Positions 1 through 6,197 of a stretch of DNA of 7,505 bases are shown here, piece after piece. Source of the stretch: Verrucomicrobiales bacterium (GTDB lineage Bacteria; Verrucomicrobiota; Verrucomicrobiia; Verrucomicrobiales; DEV007); assembly GCA_002705125.1 (NCBI GenBank), contig PAHQ01000072.1:1-7505 (forward strand), written 5' to 3'. Each line of letters opens with the position of its first letter. Position 1 is the stretch's first letter. The notes under the pieces were generated by a model. It was not told the DNA's origin, searched no databases, and saw only the letters and a list, made by a program, of their open reading frames with translations. The position numbers and the translations under genes are program-made.

Positions 1-224
1 AAGTGCTTGCGAAGTTTGTTAGTTCTCTCACCAAAGTTATTCCTGGGCTCAGTTCGGACTCTGCTCACTTAAAGGTAATGTTCATGGCAGGAGCGTTAGC
101 CCATTCATTGTTTCATTACGAAAATTTTTTATTGGTTTCACATGGTTCTTTTGATCCGTCATCTTCAAATCTTTTGAAGTCAGAATTGGTATCTTTTTTA
201 TCTGCAGGGATGAGCTCAAATTAG
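1..224 (+). CDS. C-terminal end of a probable TetR-family transcriptional regulator (5' truncated by the window edge)
   Basis: Only the last 74 codons or so are present. The reading frame (codons in phase with base 3) is open to the left edge, so the GTG at base 3 is probably an internal valine codon rather than the start. The helix-turn-helix domain, which would settle the identity, lies outside the window. What remains is helical, with a segment reading VIPGLSS followed by a hydrophobic helix containing FMAGALAHSLFHYENF. That pattern resembles the ligand-binding C-terminal domain of TetR regulators, where a 'P-x-L-S ... F-M-x-G-A-L' stretch is common. The gene ends 4 nt before the outer-membrane channel gene on the same strand. 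A TetR repressor leading an RND efflux operon and controlling it together with itself is a common arrangement, so local autoregulation is inferred. No operator can be seen because the promoter is off-window. Confidence 0.6.
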   Translation, partial: VLAKFVSSLTKVIPGLSSDSAHLKVMFMAGALAHSLFHYENFLLVSHGSFDPSSSNLLKSELVSFLSAGMSSN

Positions 225-228
225 TATC

Positions 229-1677
229 ATGAAAAATTCTAAAAGTTTTTCTCTTAGTACATTATATAAAGGTGTTAATTATCTTTTGGGTATTATTATA
301 CTGATATTTCTCTCTGGATGTGCTGCTAATTCTCCAAAAAAAATACTTGAAATACCTGGGGTTTCTACACCTTCTGCATACTATTCTAAATTGGATGAGG
401 TTCCCTCGAATGAGAATTGGATAAAAGAAATTTCAAAGGATAAAAATTTAGGAAACATTATTAGCGCGGTACTGGAAAATAATACGGATTTACAAAAAGC
501 GGCAAACAACGTAAAGAGAGCAGCATCTCGAGCAAAAATTACGGCATCCAATCGTTATCCAAAATTCGCTGCAGGAGTTGGCGGTCAAAGAAATCAGCAG
601 GCTTTTTTAGGATTACCTTTTGGTGACGCAGATCCACAACTTTCAAGGTCATTATTCAATGCTTACGGACTTTCTTTGGATATGAATTGGGAAATTGATT
701 TGTGGGGTCGAATTAAAGCAGGTCAAGAAGCAAATATTGCTGAATATGAGGCAACTTTTGAGGAACTTCAGAGTTTTAGATCATCCCTTGCTGGTCAAAC
801 GGCCAAAATATGGTTTGGAATACTTGGTGCTGAGCAACAGGTGGCTCTGGCTAGTTCAAGTTTAGAAAGTTTTAAGGAGACTAGTCAGTTAATTCAGGAT
901 GCCTATGAATCTGGTAATGGTAGAGCATCTCAAGTTTATTTAGCCTCATCTGACGTAAAAGTTGCTTCCGCGTTACTTTCAGAGAGAAAAGCTCAATCCC
1001 GCGCGGCAGCAAGACAATTAGAAATTCTTATGGGTAGTTATTCTAAGAGTAATATTAAAATTTCAGGTGTTCTTCCGTTGTTACCTGCACCTCCACCTCC
1101 AGGGATACCATCAGATTTATTATTTCGCCGATCTGATCTCAGAGCAGCAGAAAGAAAATTGGCTGCATCCAATCGACGAATCAAAGAGGCAAGGCTAGCA
1201 TTGTTGCCCCAAATATCTTTGACTAGTGGCGCTGGAACAGCGACCGAATCACTCAAGTACATTGCTGATACAACTGCAGGAATATGGAATATAGCAGGTC
1301 AGACGGGTGCTCCTATTTTTCGTGGTGGTGAAGTTTTAGCAAACCTAAAAATTAGAAAAGTAAATCAATCTGATGCGGAGCTAGATTATCAAAATGCTTT
1401 TCTTAAAGCGCTCAAAGATGTTGAGACATGTCTCGATAATGAGGTAGTACTAAAGAGTAGATGGGATGCTATGAACAATGCAAAGGTCAATCTAATAAAA
1501 TCTTACGAAAGAGCGTTAGCAGAATATAAAAACGGCATTGGAACCTCAATGAATTTACTTTTAACCCAAAGGCAGATGCTAAGTGTAAGTTCTCAGGTGT
1601 TAGAGCTTGAGAGGCTTCGTCTAGATAATCGTATTAATTTACATTTAAGTTTAGGAGGAACTTTAAAAATAAAATAA
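229..1677 (+). CDS. Outer-membrane lipoprotein channel of an RND efflux system (TolC superfamily, NodT/OprM type)
   Basis: This 482-residue protein has the usual family length. It begins with a lipoprotein signal: a positively charged N-terminus, hydrophobic residues about 18-28, and a lipobox LSGC with Cys31 as the lipidation site. Residue +2 is Ala, not Asp, which fits outer-membrane sorting. The two repeated OEP domains follow. The first carries the hallmark WEIDLWGR at residues 154-161. A proline-rich linker (PAPPPPG, about 285-291) leads to the second, with LRAAERKLAASNRR from residue 304, then LLPQISL, and GAPIFRGG at 360-367. In known relatives the trimer forms a beta-barrel in the outer membrane and a long periplasmic alpha-helical tunnel that docks on the adaptor. 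The start is the ATG four bases after the upstream stop; it gives a complete signal peptide, although no good Shine-Dalgarno sequence precedes it. The adaptor and pump genes directly downstream supply its partners. Substrate is unknown. Confidence 0.95.
   Translation: MKNSKSFSLSTLYKGVNYLLGIIILIFLSGCAANSPKKILEIPGVSTPSAYYSKLDEVPSNENWIKEISKDKNLGNIISAVLENNTDLQKAANNVKRAASRAKITASNRYPKFAAGVGGQRNQQAFLGLPFGDADPQLSRSLFNAYGLSLDMNWEIDLWGRIKAGQEANIAEYEATFEELQSFRSSLAGQTAKIWFGILGAEQQVALASSSLESFKETSQLIQDAYESGNGRASQVYLASSDVKVASALLSERKAQSRAAARQLEILMGSYSKSNIKISGVLPLLPAPPPPGIPSDLLFRRSDLRAAERKLAASNRRIKEARLALLPQISLTSGAGTATESLKYIADTTAGIWNIAGQTGAPIFRGGEVLANLKIRKVNQSDAELDYQNAFLKALKDVETCLDNEVVLKSRWDAMNNAKVNLIKSYERALAEYKNGIGTSMNLLLTQRQMLSVSSQVLELERLRLDNRINLHLSLGGTLKIK
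1653..1658 (+). promoter_or_regulatory. AGGAGG Shine-Dalgarno-like sequence far upstream of the adaptor start
   Basis: A perfect AGGAGG lies inside the last codons of the channel gene (encoding part of LGG). It is 18 nt from the adaptor ATG at 1677, wider than the usual 5-10 nt spacing. It could help hold ribosomes that terminate at the TAATG overlap so they can reinitiate. It may equally be just the Gly-Gly coding sequence. Confidence 0.35.
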
Positions 1678-2813
1678 TGAAAAAATGGGCCCAGATTGCT
1701 TCAGTTTTGGTAGTAGGATTGATAGGCTTACTGGTTTTTTATAGTCTTATAGTAACTAAACCAGTTGCAGAAACAGTCCGAGGAGAGGTAGTTCTGAGCA
1801 CTGTCAAAGTGTGGATAGCTGAACCGTCTGAACACCAGGTTATTATTGAAACTCAGGGTATTGTCGAGCCGGTTCATAATACTGATTTATCGTCCGAAGT
1901 TGGGGGTAGAGTAAAATTTTTATCCACTGGCTTTGAGGTCGGACAAAGATTTAAAGAGGGTCAAGTCATATTGGAAATAGACAGTTCTGACTATGAGGCG
2001 ATTCAAGCTAAAGCCAATTCTGACCTTGCAGAAGCAAAGCTCTCTCTTATCAAAGAGAGAGCACTATCTGAGCAGGCTCTTAGAGATTGGGAAGCTTTAG
2101 GAAAAGGAAAAGACCCAAATGATCTTGTATTGAGAAAGCCTCAATTAGAAACTGCATTGGCGCGAGTCATTGCAGCCAAAGCTGGTCTTGAGAAATCAGA
2201 AAGAGATTTAGAAAGAACAAAAATTCGTAGTCCATACGAGTCTAAAATTAAAAAGACGAATGTCGAATTAGGATCTCTCTTAATCCCTGGAACAATCATT
2301 GGCTCAATATATAGTGCAGATAAGTATGAGATTCGACTTCCTATTTCTATAAGTGATTATGATTTTGTGGAATTCGATTTTTCATCAGAAGTCAATTTCC
2401 ATACCGAAATAGCAGGCGCTCAGTACAAATGGAAAGGGCAATTGTTAAGAACGGAATCACAAGTGGATCGTTCGAGCCAGTCAATATTTTTAGTTGCCAG
2501 CATAGAGAATTCAAAGTTGAAAAATAAATTTCTAGTTCCAGGTATTTATTTAAAAGCAGAAGTTTTCGGAAAGAGGATCAAGGACACATATTCTATTCCA
2601 AGAGGCGCTATCATAGGGAAAAATAAAATAATAATCGCCCTTGAAGATGATACCATTTCCTTCAAGGAAGTTGCTATTATCAGATCTAGCCGAGATAGAG
2701 TTATTATTGGCGAGGGGATTTTGAGAGGGGAGCGTATTGTTACGACTCCAATTCCAAACGCTATTGAAGGGATGAAAGTGAATATTTATGACGAATCAGT
2801 TTTATCAGATTAA
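1677..2813 (+). CDS. Periplasmic adaptor (membrane fusion protein) of an RND efflux pump, HlyD/AcrA superfamily
   Basis: This 378-residue protein links the inner-membrane pump to the outer-membrane channel. Residues about 5-27 form one hydrophobic anchor with no lipobox, so it is probably held by an uncleaved N-terminal helix rather than a lipid. The first lipoyl half-motif is seen at about 70-103 (EVGGRV at 74-79, then GQRFKEGQVILEID). A helical hairpin runs from about 105 to 183 with its turn near GKGKDPNDLVLRKPQL (142-157), the tip that should meet the channel. The second lipoyl half starts at RTKIRSPYES (180-189). Beta-barrel and membrane-proximal domains fill the remainder, including a PRGAI segment near the C-terminus. 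The ATG overlaps the channel stop by one base (TAATG), so translation is probably coupled. The pump starts 21 nt downstream. The gene contains a perfect 10-bp inverted repeat within the first helix of the hairpin, reported separately. Confidence 0.95.
   Translation: MKKWAQIASVLVVGLIGLLVFYSLIVTKPVAETVRGEVVLSTVKVWIAEPSEHQVIIETQGIVEPVHNTDLSSEVGGRVKFLSTGFEVGQRFKEGQVILEIDSSDYEAIQAKANSDLAEAKLSLIKERALSEQALRDWEALGKGKDPNDLVLRKPQLETALARVIAAKAGLEKSERDLERTKIRSPYESKIKKTNVELGSLLIPGTIIGSIYSADKYEIRLPISISDYDFVEFDFSSEVNFHTEIAGAQYKWKGQLLRTESQVDRSSQSIFLVASIENSKLKNKFLVPGIYLKAEVFGKRIKDTYSIPRGAIIGKNKIIIALEDDTISFKEVAIIRSSRDRVIIGEGILRGERIVTTPIPNAIEGMKVNIYDESVLSD
2039..2062 (+). repeat. Perfect 10-bp inverted repeat with 4-nt loop inside the adaptor gene
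   Basis: GCTCTCTCTT at 2039-2048 pairs exactly with AAGAGAGAGC at 2053-2062 around the loop ATCA. It encodes the segment KLSLIKERA in the coiled-coil hairpin. As RNA it would form a compact stem with five G-C pairs. No U-tract follows, so it is not an intrinsic terminator. Any role in mRNA stability or translation is speculative. Confidence 0.6.
2639..2667 (+). repeat. 8-bp inverted repeat with 13-nt loop inside the adaptor gene
   Basis: CCTTGAAG at 2639-2646 is the reverse complement of CTTCAAGG at 2660-2667. Perfect 8-bp repeats with loops of this size are expected once or twice in a window this long, so it may be chance. It is listed because it is the second perfect stem in the same gene. 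There is no poly-T tract after it. Confidence 0.25.
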
Positions 2814-2820
2814 TGGGTTC

Positions 2821-2825
2821 AAGGA
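2821..2825 (+). promoter_or_regulatory. Ribosome binding site of the RND pump gene
   Basis: AAGGA ends 9 nt before the ATG at 2835, a standard Shine-Dalgarno spacing. It supports the chosen start of the pump gene. It is the clearest ribosome binding site in the window; the starts at 229, 6198 and 7266 have no comparable sequence. Confidence 0.65.
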
Positions 2826-2834
2826 TCTGAATTA

Positions 2835-5800
2835 ATGCGTAATTTAATTAAATGGTTTTCTCGTAACAATGTTGCGGCCAATTTTTTGATGGTCTTAATA
2901 TTAGTGGCTGGTATTTCTACGTGGTTAAAACTTAAGAAAGAAATTTTTCCAGAAACATCAACGAGTGTTGTCGCTGTTAGTGTTCCTTATCCTGGAGCAA
3001 CTCCTGAAGAAGTTGAAAAAGGGGTTTGTATTCCTATTGAAGAAGCAATAAGAGACCTTCAGGGAGTAGATGTAATGAGATCTACGGCAGCTAATTCATA
3101 TGGGGTCGTTTATGTTGAAGTTTTGAGTGAATTTGATGTCAGAGATGTGCTCGATGATATGAAGACACGAGTAGACGCCATCGACAATTTTGCTGAAAAT
3201 ATTGAGTCTCCAGTTTATGAGGAGGTTCTTATAAAAAATCAGGTTCTTACCATTGCCATTTCTGCTCAAACAGATGAGCTCACTCTTCGTGGTTATGCTG
3301 ATAGAATTCGAGACGGCATGTTATCGTATGTGCCCCCAAAACCTAAAAGTTGGTTGGATGGTTTTTTATCATCTTTTGGAGGAGTTGGAGGAGTGAGCCA
3401 GGTTGAGCTTTCTGGAATTCGTCCTTATGAGATATCAATTGAACTTTCAGAGGATGCGATGAATGCATACAATGTTTCATTTGATGACGTCACCAATGCA
3501 GTTAGAGCTTCATCTATTGATCTTCCGGGTGGAGCCGTGCGGACTGAGGCCGGAGAAATATTAATAAAGACTGAGTCTAAGCGATATAATGCCGAGCAAT
3601 TTGATAAAATTTCTGTAATTTCTCGTGGAGATGGAACTATTGTTCCTTTATCCCGAATAGCCAACGTAATTGATGGCTTTGAAGATATTGATCTTATAAG
3701 CCGTTTTAATGGAAAAAAAACTGCTACTTTACAGATCTTTAGAGTTGGAGATGAAGATACCCTTAAGGTCGCAGAAGCAGCGAGAGATTATATTCAAATT
3801 GTTAAGAATGAGCTCCCTTCGGATGTATCAGTTGAAATCTGGAATGATAATTCTCGTTTTCTAGAGGGCAGGCTCAATCTATTAAAAAAGAACGCAATTT
3901 GGGGATTAATTTTAGTTTTAATTATACTTTCATTATTTCTTCGACCTAGCCTAGCTGCCCTTGTAACAATCGGTATTCCGATATCATTTACAGGAGCAAT
4001 TTGGATGATGCCGGCGACTGATATCTCCATCAACATGATATCCCTTTTTGCTTTCATTCTTGTGCTGGGAATCGTTGTGGATGACGCCATTGTTGTTGGT
4101 GAAAATGTTTACAGAAGAATGCGTTTAGGGGAGGATCCTAAGCTTGCTTCGTGGAGGGGTACTCATGAGGTTGGCGTAGTGGTTATTTTTGGGGTGTTAA
4201 CGACGGTCGCTGCATTCACTCCCATGTTGGGTATTAGTGGTGTGAGTGGTAAGATATGGAGAAATATACCTTGGATAGTCATTCCAACTTTATTATTTTC
4301 TTTAATACAGTCGAAGTTAATTCTTCCCTCACACCTTGCTTTATTGAAACCATTTAGACCCGATCAAGAGAGAAATTTATTCTCGAGAATTCAGTCAAAA
4401 ATATCCCGAGGTATGGAAAGGTTTGTTGAAAAATTTTACAGACCTACTTTAAAATTAGCTCTTCAGGGAAGATACATAGTCGTCACTATTTTCATTTCTT
4501 TATTCCTTATATCTGTAGGTTTAATTGTTGGTGAAAGAATAAAGTGGGAATTCTTTCCAGAAGTAGAGGCTGAAATAATTTCTACCAAAATAAAAATGGT
4601 TGAAGGGGTAGCCTTTGAGAGTACATCTGATGCTGTCTCTAGAGTAGAAGAGGCTGCAAACAAATTAAATCAACAATATCAAAAGGAATTTGGGCAGCCT
4701 CTAATCTTGAATATGTTGGCTACTGTGGGTTCTCAGCCATTTAAAACTGGATTTTCTCCTATTACACCAAAGGGAGATAATCTGGGTGAGGTAGCAATTG
4801 AACTCTTGCCAGCTTCTGAGAGAACTGTAACAGCAAGGCAGCTTGCAGCTAAATGGCGTAAAATTACTGGGGGCATACCTGGTGCCTCAGAAATTTCTTT
4901 CCAAAGCCAATCAGCAGGATCGGGTAACGCCATTGATCTTGAATTATCAGGTAATGACGATGAAGAATTATTAAAAGCTACAGAATTGGTGAAGAGGGAA
5001 CTAAATAATATTGAAGGAGTAATTGATATTAGTGATTCTAATGTTTTGGGTAAAAGACAAGTTTCCCTGAAATCTTTACTGCCTGAAGGAGAATCCACTG
5101 GACTCAAATTATCAGATGTTGGTATTCAAATGAGGCAAGCGTTTTATGGTGAGGAGGTGCAACGTTTACAGAGAGGAAGAGATGAGGTCAAGGTCATGGT
5201 CCGTTACCCGAAGGAGAACCGGATCTCTATTGACGATGTCGAGAAAATGAAAATTAGATCTGCGAGAGGCGATAAGGTGCCTCTTTCAGCATTAGTTGAA
5301 CTAGAAGAGGGCCGTAGTAAATCAGCCATAAGGCGGACTGAGCGCCTTCGTGCGATAAGGATTGCAGCCGACATTGACAGAGGAAACCCCAAGGCTAATG
5401 CGAATCAAGCTAGAAGAACTTTAGAACAAACAGTTCTTTCTAAATTCAATGAGATGTTTCCAGGAGTAAGGTATGAATTTTATGGAGAACAAAAAGATCA
5501 AGCTCAAAGTATGGAGGAACTCAAGTCGAGCTCTGTTTTTGCGTTGTTGGCAGTTTTTGTGTTAATGGCTATTCCTTTAGGTTCATATATTCAACCTGCT
5601 ATAGTTATGAGCGTTATTCCATTTGGAATTGTGGGTGCGATTCTTGGTCATATTTTGATGGGTGCCAATATTAGTATCATGTCGATGTGCGGAATTGTTG
5701 CGCTTTCAGGTGTTGTTGTTAATGATAGTCTTGTGTTAGTTGATTATGTTAATAGGCATAGGATTAAAGGGAGTTCTGTGATCGAAGCGGCTTGGGAAGC

Positions 5801-6092
5801 CGGAGCTGTGAGGTTTAGGCCAATAGTACTGACATCTCTTACCACTTTTGCTGGTTTAAGTCCGATGTTATTTGAGACTGATTTACAGGCTAAATTTTTG
5901 ATTCCTATGGCCATATCTTTGGGATTTGGTATTTTGTTTGCTACCGCAATTACTTTATTTCTTGTTCCATGTGTTTATCTCTTACTTGAAGATATTAAAT
6001 CACTATTTTTTAGGCGTGATACCCTTGAAAGATGGGAGAATAAATTGCGTAGTGAAGGTGCTGAAAGGCTAGCCAGTTATGAAGATAATTAG
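2835..6092 (+). CDS. RND-family efflux transporter, inner-membrane pump subunit (AcrB/AcrD/AcrF-like, HAE type)
   Basis: This 1085-residue protein is slightly longer than the usual 1020-1050. It has the duplicated RND plan: TM1 at about 13-32, a first periplasmic domain, TM2-TM6 at about 354-498, a cytoplasmic stretch, TM7 at about 547-566, a second periplasmic domain to about 895, and TM8-TM12 to about 1050, followed by a charged cytoplasmic tail. The signature PYPGATPEEVE follows TM1. TM4 carries GIVVDDAIVVGENV with the ion-relay aspartates D416-D417 (AcrB D407/D408). R993 and T1000 in RFRPIVLTSL match AcrB R971 and T978. The AcrB K940 position in TM10 is Asn963, within GVVVNDSLVLVDY. An apparent insertion of about 20 residues, rich in Pro, Gly and aromatics, lies at about 164-186 in the porter domain. 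The TM4 signature and neighbouring channel and adaptor suggest export of hydrophobic or amphiphilic compounds rather than metals; the actual substrate is unknown. Confidence 0.96.
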   Translation: MRNLIKWFSRNNVAANFLMVLILVAGISTWLKLKKEIFPETSTSVVAVSVPYPGATPEEVEKGVCIPIEEAIRDLQGVDVMRSTAANSYGVVYVEVLSEFDVRDVLDDMKTRVDAIDNFAENIESPVYEEVLIKNQVLTIAISAQTDELTLRGYADRIRDGMLSYVPPKPKSWLDGFLSSFGGVGGVSQVELSGIRPYEISIELSEDAMNAYNVSFDDVTNAVRASSIDLPGGAVRTEAGEILIKTESKRYNAEQFDKISVISRGDGTIVPLSRIANVIDGFEDIDLISRFNGKKTATLQIFRVGDEDTLKVAEAARDYIQIVKNELPSDVSVEIWNDNSRFLEGRLNLLKKNAIWGLILVLIILSLFLRPSLAALVTIGIPISFTGAIWMMPATDISINMISLFAFILVLGIVVDDAIVVGENVYRRMRLGEDPKLASWRGTHEVGVVVIFGVLTTVAAFTPMLGISGVSGKIWRNIPWIVIPTLLFSLIQSKLILPSHLALLKPFRPDQERNLFSRIQSKISRGMERFVEKFYRPTLKLALQGRYIVVTIFISLFLISVGLIVGERIKWEFFPEVEAEIISTKIKMVEGVAFESTSDAVSRVEEAANKLNQQYQKEFGQPLILNMLATVGSQPFKTGFSPITPKGDNLGEVAIELLPASERTVTARQLAAKWRKITGGIPGASEISFQSQSAGSGNAIDLELSGNDDEELLKATELVKRELNNIEGVIDISDSNVLGKRQVSLKSLLPEGESTGLKLSDVGIQMRQAFYGEEVQRLQRGRDEVKVMVRYPKENRISIDDVEKMKIRSARGDKVPLSALVELEEGRSKSAIRRTERLRAIRIAADIDRGNPKANANQARRTLEQTVLSKFNEMFPGVRYEFYGEQKDQAQSMEELKSSSVFALLAVFVLMAIPLGSYIQPAIVMSVIPFGIVGAILGHILMGANISIMSMCGIVALSGVVVNDSLVLVDYVNRHRIKGSSVIEAAWEAGAVRFRPIVLTSLTTFAGLSPMLFETDLQAKFLIPMAISLGFGILFATAITLFLVPCVYLLLEDIKSLFFRRDTLERWENKLRSEGAERLASYEDN

Positions 6093-6097
6093 CCTTT
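6064..6097 (+). terminator. Possible weak terminator hairpin spanning the pump stop codon
   Basis: AAAGGCTA at 6064-6071 pairs exactly with TAGCCTTT at 6090-6097, with an 18-nt loop; the stop codon TAG (6090-6092) is part of the 3' arm. T-rich sequence follows (GTTTATGATTTTATTT, about 6098-6113), but it is interrupted and not a clean U-tract. The location at the end of the operon is right for termination, while the long loop and only three G-C pairs make it weak. An 8-bp match at this loop size can also arise by chance. Confidence 0.35.
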
Positions 6098-6197
6098 GTT
6101 TATGATTTTATTTGCTCAACCTGTAATAAAATACAAAATTAATTAAAATAATAAAAATTTAGGGAATTTTTCCAACCAGTTTCGTTATATTAATATC
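6093..6197 (+). other. AT-rich intergenic region between the efflux operon and the exported-protein gene
   Basis: These 105 bases are the longest non-coding stretch in the window. The 3' arm of the possible terminator occupies its start. The middle (about 6126-6160) is almost pure A/T with runs such as AATTAATTAAAATAATAAAA, which could act as an A/T-rich upstream promoter element or simply reflect base composition. No small ORF, tRNA or strong hairpin was found. The gap implies that the downstream gene has its own promoter. Confidence 0.5.
6186..6191 (+). promoter_or_regulatory. Candidate -10 box (TATATT) next to the start of the exported-protein gene
   Basis: TATATT ends 6 nt before the A of the ATG at 6198. 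If used, transcription would start at or very near the start codon and give a leaderless mRNA, consistent with the lack of a Shine-Dalgarno sequence there. No convincing -35 element lies 17 nt upstream. In such AT-rich DNA this match is weak evidence. Confidence 0.2.

Noticed and set aside
544..1175. 11-nt direct repeat GCATCCAATCG at 544-554 and 1165-1175 in the channel gene
   Set aside because: It encodes ASNR in both OEP halves but in a different register relative to the shared motifs, so it is most likely coincidence rather than a recombination or duplication mark.
1038..1262. Minus-strand open frame opposite the channel gene
   Set aside because: Its glycine-rich stretch is just the reverse of the proline codons in the channel's linker; there is no independent support.
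3425..5392. Open frames on the minus strand within the pump gene (for example 3425-3664, 3794-4090, 4463-4663, 4733-5107, 5204-5392)
   Set aside because: They lie wholly opposite a strongly supported transporter gene, show no recognisable domains, and have low-complexity Ser/Ile/Leu-rich translations typical of antisense shadows.
5670..5681. Second copy of a TTAGTATCATG-like string inside the pump gene, resembling the start context at 229
   Set aside because: It lies within TM10 coding sequence with no sign of an internal gene start; short AT-rich matches like this are expected.
6163..6173. GGAA-TTT-TTCC mini-hairpin in the intergenic region
   Set aside because: A 4-bp stem with a 3-nt loop and no T-tract is too weak to call a terminator or operator.
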